Source: Hyalangium versicolor
Lineage (GTDB): Bacteria; Myxococcota; Myxococcia; Myxococcales; Myxococcaceae
DNA length: 64,000 bases
Reading direction: 5' to 3'
Assembly: GCF_020103695.1 (NCBI RefSeq)
Contig: NZ_JAHXBF010000009.1
Coordinates: 372,001-436,000 of the forward strand
Shown: in pieces, positions 17,341-26,103 of the stretch
Numbering within the stretch: position 1 is the stretch's first letter
How the letters are laid out: every line of letters begins with the position of its first letter
Translations under genes and position numbers: made by a program
The notes under the pieces: model-generated
Database searches by the model: none
What the model was told of the DNA's origin: nothing
Seen by the model: the letters and a program-made list of their open reading frames with translations, nothing else

Positions 17341-18747
17341 ATGGGGGATTCCGACGACACCTATCGCATCCAAGGGGGAAAACCCCAGGTCCCCTGGAAT
17401 ACGGGAACTGGCACCGCCAAGACGGCCGAGGGCCCCCAGTACGTTCTCGCCGGAGAGTACCTCCTCAAGCGGCTGATTGCCTCCGGGGGGCACGGCAGCG
17501 TATACGAGGGTGAGCATCGCATCCTCGGGCGGCGTGCGGCGGTGAAGGTGCTGCATTCCCACCTGGCGGACCAGGGGGAGATGTTGCAGCGCTTCGTGCG
17601 CGAGGCGCGCATCGTCAACCAGATCCGCCACCCCCACATGGTGGACGTGTACGACTTCGGGATGATGCCCGACGGCAGCCCCTACTACGTGATGGAGCTG
17701 CTGGAGGGACGCACGCTCAGCCAGCTCATCCACGAGCGCGGCAGGATGTCGGCCGAGCGAGCGCTCGCCTACCTGGAGCCCGTATGTGACGCCCTGGAGG
17801 CGGCCCACCGCGCCGGCATCGTCCACCGGGATTTGAAGGCCAGCAACGTGATGGTGGTGGAGGACGGGGAGCAGCCCCGGGTGAAGCTGCTGGACTTCGG
17901 CATCGCCAAGGTCATCGAGCCGCCCACGGGCCAGGTGGGGCTGACGGTGGCCGGCCAGCGGCTGGGCACCGCGTTCGCCATGGCGCCCGAGCAGCTGCGC
18001 GACGGGCCCATCTCTCCGGCCACGGACGTGTACGCGCTGGGCGTGCTGCTGTTCCAGCTGGTGACGGGGCACTACCCGTTCCACTCCAAGGATCGGCTGG
18101 AGCTGGAGCGGTTGCACTTGGAAGCTCCGCCCCCGCGGGCGAGCGCCTCCGCGCCGGTATCCCCGGCGGTGGACGCGGTGGTGCTGCGCTGCCTGGAGAA
18201 GGATGCCGCGAGCCGCTTCCCGGGCACCCTCACCTTCCTCGCCGCGCTCCGGGAGGCCGTGCAGGACGTGGGGCCCACGGGCCCGCGAGGCACGCTGCGC
18301 CAGGCGCTCACCGTGCATGCCGAGGTGGAGCTCGCCGAGGACGGCCAGGAAGAGGAGATGGTGCACGCCGTGCTGGCCGAGGTGCTCGACTGCCTGGAGC
18401 AGGAGCTGCGCGCCACCGGCTTCTCCCTGGCGCTGCAGACGGGCACGGCGCTGCTGGGCGTGCGGCTGCTGGAGAGTGCCCATCCCCTGCCTCTCGAGGA
18501 ATCCCAGCGGCTGCTCGAGTCGCTCCGGGAGCTGCGCCGGAGCACCGAGTCCCTGGCCGCCACCGTGGGGGCCCACGTCCATCTCTGTGTCCACGTGGGC
18601 GCCGTGGAAGTGCGCGGAGAAGACGCGTCGCTCGAGGTGCTGGGCGGGCCTGTCACGGAACTCGCCACCTGGGTGGTCCGGGTGCCGAACGGGCTACACC
18701 TCTCGCCGAGCGCAGGACAGCTATTGGGCGTTCCTGTCTCGGGTTGA
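17341..18747 (+). CDS. Ser/Thr protein kinase with cyclase-like C-terminus
   Basis: 468 residues. Kinase domain about 40-320: loop SGGHGSVYEG, VKVL Lys, HRDLKASN (His162-Arg163-Asp164), LDFGIAK and APEQ. All catalytic residues are present. Residues 330-468 (VHAEVELAED, VCVHVGAVEVRGE-like and VTELATWVV strings) look like a truncated class III nucleotide-cyclase fold without clear metal-binding Asp pairs, probably a sensing domain. No membrane span. It is divergent from the FHA histidine kinase gene across 223 bases, an arrangement that would fit a kinase and its FHA reader, though that link is inference. Confidence 0.85.
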   Translation: MGDSDDTYRIQGGKPQVPWNTGTGTAKTAEGPQYVLAGEYLLKRLIASGGHGSVYEGEHRILGRRAAVKVLHSHLADQGEMLQRFVREARIVNQIRHPHMVDVYDFGMMPDGSPYYVMELLEGRTLSQLIHERGRMSAERALAYLEPVCDALEAAHRAGIVHRDLKASNVMVVEDGEQPRVKLLDFGIAKVIEPPTGQVGLTVAGQRLGTAFAMAPEQLRDGPISPATDVYALGVLLFQLVTGHYPFHSKDRLELERLHLEAPPPRASASAPVSPAVDAVVLRCLEKDAASRFPGTLTFLAALREAVQDVGPTGPRGTLRQALTVHAEVELAEDGQEEEMVHAVLAEVLDCLEQELRATGFSLALQTGTALLGVRLLESAHPLPLEESQRLLESLRELRRSTESLAATVGAHVHLCVHVGAVEVRGEDASLEVLGGPVTELATWVVRVPNGLHLSPSAGQLLGVPVSG

Positions 18748-18763
18748 GCCAATTCCCTGGCTC
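18746..18763 (+). terminator. Hairpin at the end of the Ser/Thr kinase gene
   Basis: GAGCCA (18746-18751) and TGGCTC (18758-18763) form a perfect 6-base stem with a 6-base loop, beginning inside the stop codon of the kinase gene. No T-run follows, so if it ends transcription it is not a classical intrinsic terminator. CCTGTCTCGGG also occurs twice here, about 32 bases apart, as a short direct repeat. Confidence 0.3.
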
Positions 18764-18899
18764 ACCTGTCTCGGGCTCGCGCAATGCGTGAGCCAAACTG
18801 AATCACAAACATACACACCGAGGGCGAACTGTCAGACTCTGACTGAAGGCCCGGTGTTGTTTTTGAGAGTTATTGGACTGGCGCTCTTCCAGCGAGACA

Positions 18900-18917
18900 G
18901 CTAAAATCATTTTTAGC
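18900..18917. promoter_or_regulatory. AT-rich palindrome upstream of the GLSVN-repeat lipoprotein
   Basis: GCTAAAA (18900-18906) and TTTTAGC (18911-18917) are perfect inverted arms around TCAT. The block lies about 80 bases before the lipoprotein start in a locally AT-rich patch that stands out from the GC-rich surroundings. It could be an operator or part of a promoter (TAAAAT as a -10). No matching -35 at normal spacing was found. Confidence 0.25.
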
Positions 18918-18997
18918 GGTATTATTCTGACTCACTGTAACTGTCGGATTCACCGCGGCCGTGCTCCACACGGCCCTCTCCCGCGGGGGGTAGTGCC

Positions 18998-20002
18998 ATG
19001 AAGACGATGTCCTCCATTGTTTCCTCTGGCCACTCGTTACAGCAGCGCAGCATTTGTGGAGCAGCATGGTTCCTGGCACTGGCCATGTGCCTGAGCGGGA
19101 CCGTGGGATGTGGGATGGCGGAGGAGGGCTCCGGCGAGGGCGCGGAGCTGGAGTCGCGGGGCGCCGCGCTGGATACGGACGACGAGCTGGACACGCCGGC
19201 GATGGACGGGCTCTCGGTGAATGGCTTGTCTGTGAATGGGCTCTCCGTCAACGGCCTGTCTGTCAATGGGCTCTCCGTCAACGGCCTGTCTGTCAATGGG
19301 CTGCTGACGGCGACCTTCAAGACGTGGTTCGAGGAGGATCCGGAGCTGCGCGGGAGCGTGATGAAGTACGTGGTGCAGTGCGCGGTGCCGAGCGGTCAGA
19401 CGCGCACGTATACGAGCCTGGCCACGGGCCGCACCTATACGTGGAAGGGCCTGTTCGGGCTGGCGCCGCGCTGGAGCTCGGGGTACCCGGCCACGATCGC
19501 CGAGCAGCAGATCATCACCGCGTGCCTGGCGGCGCACGCCAACAAGTTCGGGATGCACATCTCCATCTCCGTGCTGGGCAAGAGCGCGCAGGGCACCCCC
19601 ATCGGGTACACCGCCTCGGAGCTGACGAAGTACTCCGAGACGGAGGCGTGCTTCTTCGGCAACACGTTCCGGGACGAGGGCATCTTCGCGGCCAATGACC
19701 GCAACGCGCTGCGCTCCTGGGAGAGCAGCCCGCGCGCGTGCGGCCTGTCGGCGTGGGACCAGAGCACCGACTGCGCGCCCATCGCCCACGTGGGCTCGTG
19801 CAAGGACTTCTGCACGCTGGACCCGACGGGGACCTTCTACACGCAGTGCACGTACAACGGCGTGTCGTACCTGCCCATCACCACGCGCATGCTGCCGGCG
19901 GACATCTACTCGTGCGGTGACGGGGTGTGCCAGTTCACCGAGAGCTGCGGCACGGGCACCACGTACAACAACTGCGAGAGCGACTGCGGCCGGTGCCGCT
20001 GA
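18998..20002 (+). CDS. Lipoprotein with six GLSVN repeats and Cys-rich C-terminus
   Basis: 334 residues. A long N-terminus leads to a lipobox (TVGC, Cys38). After an acidic linker come six perfect copies of the pentapeptide GLSVN (residues 71-100). A central region of about 200 residues follows, with well-spaced Cys and no family I recognise. The end has CGDGVC...ESC...NNC...DCGRC, a Cys pattern akin to the myxobacterial CGDG disulfide repeats. An outer-membrane or surface location is likely. I cannot assign a function. An AT-rich region with a palindrome precedes it, and a DUF2071 gene converges 27 bases after the stop. Confidence 0.75.
   Translation: MKTMSSIVSSGHSLQQRSICGAAWFLALAMCLSGTVGCGMAEEGSGEGAELESRGAALDTDDELDTPAMDGLSVNGLSVNGLSVNGLSVNGLSVNGLSVNGLLTATFKTWFEEDPELRGSVMKYVVQCAVPSGQTRTYTSLATGRTYTWKGLFGLAPRWSSGYPATIAEQQIITACLAAHANKFGMHISISVLGKSAQGTPIGYTASELTKYSETEACFFGNTFRDEGIFAANDRNALRSWESSPRACGLSAWDQSTDCAPIAHVGSCKDFCTLDPTGTFYTQCTYNGVSYLPITTRMLPADIYSCGDGVCQFTESCGTGTTYNNCESDCGRCR
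19208..19297 (+). repeat. Six tandem 15-base units coding GLSVN
   Basis: Six consecutive in-frame 15-base units encode GLSVN without a single amino-acid change. At the DNA level the units alternate between two codon versions (GGG CTC TCC GTC AAC and GGC CTG TCT GTC AAT), so the real period over most of the tract is 30 bases. This points to recent slippage or duplication of a two-unit block. Confidence 0.9.
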
Positions 20003-20029
20003 GCCGGCGGGCACTGCCCCCCAGAGGCC

Positions 20030-20773
20030 TCAGAGGCGCGTGAGCCCGAACACGTCCACGTCCACGCCCTCGGAGAAGTGGACCAGGGGCGGGACCTGGG
20101 GGCGGGTGAGCCCCGCCGCCGCCAGCAGCGACTCGTCCAGCCCCTGCACCTCCACGCCTCGCACCGGGTAGGGCGTGTGGTGCACCTGGCCTCGCCACAG
20201 CGAGCCCCCGTGCAGGGTGTAGAGGTAGTAGCGCTCCACCAGGAAGTGCTGCAGCGTTCCGGGCTTGGAGACGGCGGCCTCTCCCTTCGGTGAGCAGCGC
20301 ACGGCGCACCGGGCCGGCACCGGCGTGGGCCAGAGCCGCTCCGAGCTGTAGGAGATCCACGCGCCCTCGTACTCCAGCCTCATGCGGGCGAAGTGGTACG
20401 GCAGCTTGAACCAGGCGCGCGCCAGCTTCACGGCGATGCGGTTGGCCGCGTCCAGGCTGAAGAACCACACCCCGGGCTCCTGCCCCTCGCGGTGCACGTA
20501 CGTGCGCACGTTCGTCTCGTGGAAGTTCGACAGCGGAGAGAACGCCGGCAGCCCCGCGGGGCGCACCCCCTTCATGGTGAAGGGCACCAGCCCCACCAGC
20601 ACCCGGTCCTCGTATGTGTCGAGGGTCAATCCTGGGGGCACCAGCGGCGCCACCACCTCGGCGGGGAACTCCCAGTGCAGGAAGAGCAGCGTCCGCCAGC
20701 GCTGGTACATGACGGGCTGCCCGTTCGGGCGCAGCGTCGGGGCAATGCGATCGATCGTGTCACCCTTCGCCAT
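20030..20773 (-). CDS. DUF2071 (YqjF-like) protein
   Basis: 247 residues. The family strings are visible: QRWRTLLFLHWEFPAEVVAPLVPPGLTLD near the start, VGLVPFTMKGVRP, FHETNVRTYV and GVWFFSLDA. DUF2071 proteins have a beta-rich acetoacetate decarboxylase-like fold; their function is largely unknown. No signal peptide. The start overlaps the 3' end of the upstream sensor histidine kinase gene by 14 bases, so the two are probably co-transcribed and coupled. Confidence 0.85.
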   Translation of the reverse strand: MAKGDTIDRIAPTLRPNGQPVMYQRWRTLLFLHWEFPAEVVAPLVPPGLTLDTYEDRVLVGLVPFTMKGVRPAGLPAFSPLSNFHETNVRTYVHREGQEPGVWFFSLDAANRIAVKLARAWFKLPYHFARMRLEYEGAWISYSSERLWPTPVPARCAVRCSPKGEAAVSKPGTLQHFLVERYYLYTLHGGSLWRGQVHHTPYPVRGVEVQGLDESLLAAAGLTRPQVPPLVHFSEGVDVDVFGLTRL

Positions 20774-22037
20774 GGGGGCTCCCGACCGGCAGGGGGGCGC
20801 CGGGGGTCGTCGTGGGGTCTCCCACGGGGAGGAACACCTTGAAGGAGGTACCGCGGCCCGGCTCGCTCTCCACCGTGATGCGGCCGCCCAGCGAGGCCAC
20901 GATGCCGCGGCAGATGGACAGCCCCAGCCCCGTCCCCACCCCCACGGGCTTGGTGGTGAAGAACGGGTCGAACAGCCGGTGCAGGTTCTCCGGAGGAATG
21001 CCCACGCCGGTGTCCTTCACCTCCACCACCACCTGCTCGCGGCCCTCGCGCCACGTGGTGAGCCGCACCTCGTGCTGCTTGGCGTCCGCGCCCTCGGGGA
21101 TGGCCTGCGCCGCGTTGATGATCAGGTTGAGGAACAGCTGCCCCAGCCGGGACTCGCTGGCGTAGATGGCGGGCACCTCGCCATAGCGCTTCACCAGCTG
21201 CGCGCGGTGTCGGAGCTGGCTGCGGGCGATGTTCCCGCACAAGTCCAGCACCGTGTGCACGTTCACCGGCGAGCGCTTGCCGTCATCCCCGCGCGCGAAT
21301 GTCCGCAAGTCCCGGACGATCTCGCTGACCCGATCGCCTCCCTCCTGCGTCTCCTGCAGCGCTTCCTGGATCTCCTTGAGCCGCTCGCGCGTCTTGTCGT
21401 CCACCTCCTCCACCAGCGCCTGCAGCTCGTCGCGCACGAAGCGCACGTTGCTCAGCATGAAGGACAGCGGATTGTTGATCTCATGCGCCACGCCCGCCGC
21501 CAGCGAGCCGATGGCCGCCATCCGGTCAGCCGTCTGCAGCTTCTCGCGCAGGTGCTTGCGCTCGGTGATGTCCCGGACGATCGACACCCGGGCGGGCTGG
21601 CCGTCGAAGACCAGCGGGAACGTCACCACCTCGCCCAGCACCAGCCTCCCCTCGCGGTGCACCCAGTGGATCTCCTCGACGCCCTGCTCGTCCCCCGGGT
21701 GCGTGAGCATGTCCGACTCGCCCGAGTGGATCAGCTCCACCAGCGGGCGGCCCCGCAGCTCGTCCGCGCGCGCGTAGCCCAGCAGCGAGGAGGCCGCAGG
21801 GTTGTGAAAGACGATCTTCCCACCGCGGTGGATGAAGAGCGCATCCGGCGAGCGCTCCACCAACGTCTGGAAGCGCTCCTCGTTCTCGCGCAATTGCCGG
21901 CGGCCTCGCTCCACCTGCTCCGTCAGGGCCCGCGCATCCACCTCCAGCTGCTCGATGCGCTTCCGCGACACGAAGTAGACGGCCAGCCCCGCGGCCCCCG
22001 CCATCCCCAACAGCAGAAGCAGCAGCAGGGTGCTCAT
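20760..22037 (-). CDS. Membrane-anchored PAS histidine kinase
   Basis: 425 residues from ATG 22037, which has GGGTGA at good spacing; an in-frame GTG lies at 22055. A single N-terminal membrane span (about 3-22, LLLLLLLGMAGAAGLAV) is followed by a coiled coil, one PAS domain (about 50-160), HisKA with His185 in VAHEINNP, and HATPase_c with DTGVGIPP and GVGTGLGLSI. No receiver domain and no neighbouring response regulator, so it is an orphan kinase. The kinase core closely resembles those of the proteins at 14841-17117 and 45681-49352. It runs into the DUF2071 gene by 14 bases. Confidence 0.88.
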   Translation of the reverse strand: MSTLLLLLLLGMAGAAGLAVYFVSRKRIEQLEVDARALTEQVERGRRQLRENEERFQTLVERSPDALFIHRGGKIVFHNPAASSLLGYARADELRGRPLVELIHSGESDMLTHPGDEQGVEEIHWVHREGRLVLGEVVTFPLVFDGQPARVSIVRDITERKHLREKLQTADRMAAIGSLAAGVAHEINNPLSFMLSNVRFVRDELQALVEEVDDKTRERLKEIQEALQETQEGGDRVSEIVRDLRTFARGDDGKRSPVNVHTVLDLCGNIARSQLRHRAQLVKRYGEVPAIYASESRLGQLFLNLIINAAQAIPEGADAKQHEVRLTTWREGREQVVVEVKDTGVGIPPENLHRLFDPFFTTKPVGVGTGLGLSICRGIVASLGGRITVESEPGRGTSFKVFLPVGDPTTTPGAPLPVGSPHGEG

Positions 22038-22517
22038 CGCGTCACCCGAAGCCACGACGTAAAGCCGAGCAGGCGTTCGAACCCCGCCTCTCGCCCTGGC
22101 TCCCTCGATGTCCGCGGCGCACGAGCGTCACACGCCCGCATCTGCGCCAGGAGCACGATCACGCTGCCCCCTCCTCTTCCCATCATCCCTTTGGGTCCGA
22201 TACAATTCCACTACAATTTCACAGATACATGCAACAAATCAGACTCACCCGCTGGAACGAACCCATGATCCCTCAAATGGATCCCAGTAGCGCCCAGGCT
22301 ACACCGCTCTCGTGAGGATCCGAGCCGGGATTCGTACGGCGAGGGGAGTTCGAAGGTGAAGAGAGACCCGGCGACCCGGGGCGTCACAGGGCGACGTGGC
22401 GCTCGAAGCGAGGAACGCCTCAGCCAGCCCGTGAAATCCAGCGTGTGGCACCTCGTGTCCCAAGAGGAGCAGTGGCCGGAAGCCAGGCCGCTCCACCTCG
22501 GGGTCCACGATGGGGGA
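22038..22517. other. Non-coding interval, partly AT-rich
   Basis: About 480 bases between the start of the histidine kinase gene and the end of a small lipoprotein gene. The 22195-22280 part is clearly less GC-rich and holds two TACAATT repeats nine bases apart (around 22200-22220), which is where the kinase promoter would be expected. I see no credible gene, RNA or terminator. Confidence 0.4.
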
Positions 22518-22805
22518 CTACTTGCGGCCCGTCTTCTTCGGCGTGACGGGCGGAGGGGGCCGCTCCGCCGCGAGCTTCAGCTCGTCTCGCTCGCGGGACA
22601 CCTCGGCGAGGCTGTCCTCCAAGTCACTTGCCTTCGCCTTCAGGGTCTTGTTCTCCGCGCGCAGCACCCTCACCTCCGCGCGCAGCGAGTCTGTCTCCGT
22701 GCGCAGCGAACTGGCCTCGGCGCGCACCTGCCTCAACTCCTTGGAGGGGCCACACGCGGCGAGCACTCCCATGACCAGCACTCCAGCAACCACCCGGGTC
22801 TTCAT
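22518..22805 (-). CDS. Small coiled-coil lipoprotein, copy 1
   Basis: 95 residues from ATG 22805, with AAGGAG eight to nine bases before it. The signal peptide ends in a lipobox (LAAC, Cys18) followed by GPSKEL. Residues 25-75 are an uninterrupted heptad-rich coiled coil (LRTETDSLRAEVRVLRAENKT-like), and the tail is Pro/Lys-rich. It resembles the gene just upstream at 23047-23331 over the lipobox, coiled coil (ERDELKLAAE against ERDQLKLAAA) and basic tail, so the two are paralogues. Such Lpp-like helices may link membranes or peptidoglycan, but no specific function can be given. Confidence 0.75.
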   Translation of the reverse strand: MKTRVVAGVLVMGVLAACGPSKELRQVRAEASSLRTETDSLRAEVRVLRAENKTLKAKASDLEDSLAEVSRERDELKLAAERPPPPVTPKKTGRK

Positions 22806-23046
22806 CGATATCCAGCTCCTTGCAGGCTCGAACCAGGGAGCGTCCCTGGAGACACCTGCCTTCAATGCCTCCAGGCAAGGCTCGTGCCCGGCCGTCGCCT
22901 GCTCGGAGGTGCGCGCCGCGCGCCGAGCCACCCTCGCAAGACGCCAGACCGCCCAGGCGAGTTGCCACACCTCCACGCTCGCGGCCCGCATCGAGCCCCT
23001 CACCGAGCCCCTCCAGGACCGGGAGGAGGCCTCGGCCGCCGGCACG

Positions 23047-23331
23047 CTACTTCCGGGCCGCGGTGCCTGACGGGGCGCTCGTCTTCTTCGCGGGCGCCGC
23101 GGCGGGAGCGGGCGCAGGAGCGGGCTTTGCCGCCGCCGCGAGCTTCAGTTGATCACGCTCGTGGCGGAGGTTTTGAAGGCTTCCCTCCAGGTCGCTGACC
23201 CGGGTCTTCAACTTCGCGTTCTCCTGCTGCAGTGCGTCCACCTGCTCTCGAGCATGCTCCAGTTCCTGCGAGGGCCCGCAGGCGACCAGAGGAACCACCG
23301 CGAACACCAGGGCTGCCATCCACGCCTTCAT
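23047..23331 (-). CDS. Small coiled-coil lipoprotein, copy 2
   Basis: 94 residues. The lipobox LVAC places the lipidated Cys at residue 18, the same position as in the downstream paralogue, again followed by GPS and EL. A coiled coil runs from about 25 to 68, then an Ala/Pro-rich linker and a short basic end. AGGAGG stands ten bases before the ATG, stronger than for copy 1. About 240 bases separate the two copies, so each may have its own promoter. Confidence 0.75.
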   Translation of the reverse strand: MKAWMAALVFAVVPLVACGPSQELEHAREQVDALQQENAKLKTRVSDLEGSLQNLRHERDQLKLAAAAKPAPAPAPAAAPAKKTSAPSGTAARK

Positions 23332-23556
23332 CTGTCTTCAACCTCCTGACAGGCCCGAGCCGAAGGCCACCTCCGGGCTCGGCCTGCACACGAGGAGCAA
23401 GAGCAAGGTGCGTGCCTCTCGCGACTCCCTGGGGGAGCCTCGCGTGAGCGCGCCACCATCGTGGCAGGACGCCATGCCTCCCAGGTGCATTGCCATGCCT
23501 GGAAGCCCAGGAGGGCAGCCACCTGGCGCCTTGCGCCCGCGCCCGGCGGCCCTGCC

Positions 23557-24264
23557 TCAGGCCGGAGGTGCGGCGCGGTAGATGGACTCGGCGCGGTGGA
23601 AGAGGACCCACGAGGTGATGATGTACTTGTCGCCTGAGACGGGCTGGTTGCCACGGTGGGTGTGGGTGAAGCCCGCCGGGAAGATGAGCATGCGGCCCTG
23701 CTTCGACTCGACCTTGCGCTGCTGGTAGTAGAACTCCGTCTCGCCGCCCTCGGTCACGTCGTTCAGGTAGAACTGGAAGGCCAGCACCCGGTGCAGCTGC
23801 TCGCAGTTGGCGTCCTTCGGGTAGATCTCCGAGTGCCAGTGCGGATAGCCGCTCGAGCCCTTCAGGTACTTCTGCACGTTGAGGACGCCATAGCGGTAGA
23901 AGCCGCCGATGAGCGTGTCCAGGAGCGGCTCCCCCACCTGCGCGAAGTTCTGCTCGTTGAGCGTCACCATCTGGCCCGTCTTCGGATCCTTCACGGCGGG
24001 TGAGATGGCGCCAATCAGCGTGTAGAGGTACTTGCGCAGGTAGGCCCGCAGCGGCGGGAAGGTCTTGTCCAGCAGCAGCCGGAGGGTGGGTTCCCATCCG
24101 GGCACGTGGTTGAGCGTCAGGTCGTAGCTGTCCTTCTTGGTGACATCCACGCCGTGGCCGATGCGGCCCCGGTGCACGTGGGGGCTCTGCTCGAACCGCT
24201 GGAGGATATCCTCGCAGAGTGCGGGCTCCAGGACGCCGTCGTGGACCTCGATGAAGTCTGTCAT
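23557..24264 (-). CDS. Prolyl-4-hydroxylase-like 2-oxoglutarate/Fe(II) dioxygenase
   Basis: 235 residues. Likely iron ligands are His144 and Glu146 in PHWHSEIYP (an H-x-E version of H-x-D) and His201 or His203 in FPAGFTHTH. Lys213 in GDKYIITSW suits the 2-oxoglutarate carboxylate. FYLNDVTEGGETEFYY is the strand region typical of P4H-like proteins. No signal peptide, so it is cytoplasmic. The substrate is unknown; relatives hydroxylate proline or other residues in proteins, or small molecules. It is divergent from a TPR lipoprotein gene and has its own likely promoter. Confidence 0.8.
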   Translation of the reverse strand: MTDFIEVHDGVLEPALCEDILQRFEQSPHVHRGRIGHGVDVTKKDSYDLTLNHVPGWEPTLRLLLDKTFPPLRAYLRKYLYTLIGAISPAVKDPKTGQMVTLNEQNFAQVGEPLLDTLIGGFYRYGVLNVQKYLKGSSGYPHWHSEIYPKDANCEQLHRVLAFQFYLNDVTEGGETEFYYQQRKVESKQGRMLIFPAGFTHTHRGNQPVSGDKYIITSWVLFHRAESIYRAAPPA

Positions 24265-24299
24265 GTCGGAAGAGGGGCAGGGGATGGAGCCGCCGGCTG

Positions 24300-24329
24300 A
24301 TTATATAGTGGCGCGCCCCCCTCGAACGA
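24300..24329 (-). promoter_or_regulatory. Putative promoter of the dioxygenase gene
   Basis: Read on the minus strand, a perfect TATAAT (24305-24300) lies about 36 bases upstream of the dioxygenase start. With an 18-base spacer the -35 would be TCGTTC, a poor match, so the call rests on the -10 box, rare in such GC-rich DNA, and on its position. Confidence 0.4.
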
Positions 24330-24376
24330 CCCACCGGTGTCCCGGTGGCGCTCGGGTGGGGACGAGGTCACCCGAG

Positions 24377-25174
24377 ATGCGTCGTCTCTTGATTCTTTGG
24401 GCCGCCCTGGCCCTGCTCGAAGGCTGCTCGCGCCAGGAGAAGGCCCCCGCGGCCTCCCCCGTGGACGCGGGCTCCGCCTTGAGCAAGCCCGAGCCCCTTC
24501 CCACGCTGCCGGAGACGCCTCCGCAGCCGCCGCCCATCCCCGAGCGGGCGATGGAGTTGCACGCCCAGGGCCGCAAGCAAGCGAGTGCCGGCCAATACGA
24601 CGAGGCGCTCAAGTCGTACCAGCAGGCGCGCGAGGAGGCCCCCAACTGGCCCATCCCCCTCTACGACATCGGCCTCACCTACCTGCACCTGAAGGACAAC
24701 GCGAAGGCGCTGGAGACGTACGAGCAGTTGGACACACAGGCTCCTCAGGGCGTCTCCGACAGCAAGCGCATGCTCGACAGCCTCCGCCGGGAGAAGGACG
24801 GCCGCGTGCCTCCGGGGACGCTGGGGGAGTTCGTCGAGGTGATGCAGCTGCGAGAGCCGGCGGAGATCCGGCAGCGTTTGGAGGCGCTGAGCAAGAAGGC
24901 TCCCAACTTCGTGCCCGCATGGCAGGAGCTCGCCATGTCCTCGGATAAGTCCGAGGAGTCCGAGCGGCTGAGCAACAAGGCGCTGTCACTGGAGCCGGAT
25001 GCCGAGACACGGGGAGAGCTGCTCGTCTTCCAAGCCACCTGGCAATGGAGGCGGGGAGAGAAGGCGACCGCCCGCAAGCAGCTCCAGGCGCTGCTGGACG
25101 ATCCCGCCACGCCGCCGAGCGTTGCCCTCAAGGCGCGAGAGCTGCTCAACACGCCCGAGAACGTGACACCCTGA
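24377..25174 (+). CDS. TPR-repeat lipoprotein
   Basis: 265 residues from ATG 24377; the frame is open further upstream but only this start gives a signal peptide. The lipobox is LEGC (Cys17). A Pro-rich spacer is followed by at least two clear TPRs (GRKQASAGQYDEALKSYQQA, PLYDIGLTYLHLKDNAKALE) and weaker repeats to the C-terminus. It is probably an envelope scaffold or assembly factor. It converges with carH, leaving 20 bases between stops. Confidence 0.75.
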   Translation: MRRLLILWAALALLEGCSRQEKAPAASPVDAGSALSKPEPLPTLPETPPQPPPIPERAMELHAQGRKQASAGQYDEALKSYQQAREEAPNWPIPLYDIGLTYLHLKDNAKALETYEQLDTQAPQGVSDSKRMLDSLRREKDGRVPPGTLGEFVEVMQLREPAEIRQRLEALSKKAPNFVPAWQELAMSSDKSEESERLSNKALSLEPDAETRGELLVFQATWQWRRGEKATARKQLQALLDDPATPPSVALKARELLNTPENVTP

Positions 25175-25194
25175 ACCGGGGTGCGACTCGAGGC

Positions 25195-26103
25195 TCAGCC
25201 GCCCTGCGGCTTCAGCTCGGCGGCCCAATCCTCCATGGAGCTGATGGAGCGCACCTTCCAGCGCGTACACACCTCGCGGTGCGTCCTGGCTGCCGCGCCG
25301 CCGACCCAGATGGAGACTCCCGAGGGGAGGGCCTGGAGCACCCGTGTCAGGGTCTCCTCGAACGTCGCGGAGCCCAGATCCGTCACGGCTGAGAGCCCCA
25401 CCAGATCCGGCCTCAGCTCCGCCACCAGCCGTCCGAGATCCGCCACGGGCACTCGCTGCCCCAGCAGCGTCACCCGGAACCCCGCGTGCCGCAGCCGCAG
25501 CGCCGCGCCCAGCAGGCCAATCTCGTGCTCCTCGTCCGGGAAGCACGCCAGCACCGCGTGCCGTGCGCCCTCGTTGCCCGGCGAGGCGTGCAGCAGGCTC
25601 ATCACCCGGGCCCGCACCACCTGGGACACCAGGTGCTCCTGCACCACCGTCAGCCGGCCCGCGTGCCAGCGGTCCCCCACCTCGCACTGCACCGGCACCA
25701 GCACCTCGTCGAAGGCCTTGAGCGGTGGCAGCGCCGCCAGCACCTCGTCCAGCACGGCCGACACCCTCGCCTGATCATGGCTCTGGGCGGCTGCGAGGAT
25801 CGCCCCCCGCCACGACTCCAGGCTCGACGGGGTCACCTCGACCGCCAGCGAGGGAGTGCTCCCGGCCAGCTCCTCCTGGAGCCGGGGCAGCAGCTTCACC
25901 GCATCGCTGATGGACACGCCCTCCTCGGTGAGCTGCTTGAGCCGCTTGAGCAGCGCCACATCCTGGTCCGTGTACACGCGGTAGCCCGAGGGCGTGCGCT
26001 CAGGCCGCAACACGCCATAGCGGCGCTCCCATGCGCGGATGAGCTCCACGCGGACCCCCGACAGCTCCGCGGCGATGTGGATGCGGTAGGTGCGCTCAGC
26101 CAT
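25195..26103 (-). CDS. carH: CarH-type cobalamin-dependent light-sensing repressor
   Basis: 302 residues. The N-terminal MerR helix-turn-helix (about 5-75) has RAWERRYGVLRPERT and GYRVYTDQDV. The C-terminal half is a cobalamin-binding unit: Trp146-His147 begins a W-x9-EH motif ending Glu156-His157, and EEHEIG (191-196) gives the E-x-H-x-x-G site with His193 as lower ligand. In Thermus CarH the residue equivalent to His147 takes over cobalt after light breaks the adenosylcobalamin bond, so this copy keeps all known light-sensing residues. In the dark it should bind as a tetramer at the crtE promoter. It is last in the carotenoid operon, overlapping carA by 8 bases. Confidence 0.92.
   Translation of the reverse strand: MAERTYRIHIAAELSGVRVELIRAWERRYGVLRPERTPSGYRVYTDQDVALLKRLKQLTEEGVSISDAVKLLPRLQEELAGSTPSLAVEVTPSSLESWRGAILAAAQSHDQARVSAVLDEVLAALPPLKAFDEVLVPVQCEVGDRWHAGRLTVVQEHLVSQVVRARVMSLLHASPGNEGARHAVLACFPDEEHEIGLLGAALRLRHAGFRVTLLGQRVPVADLGRLVAELRPDLVGLSAVTDLGSATFEETLTRVLQALPSGVSIWVGGAAARTHREVCTRWKVRSISSMEDWAAELKPQGG

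Noticed and set aside
22299..22508. A 69-codon minus-strand frame in the 22 kb gap
   Set aside because: No ribosome-binding site, no motif and a composition like random GC-rich DNA.
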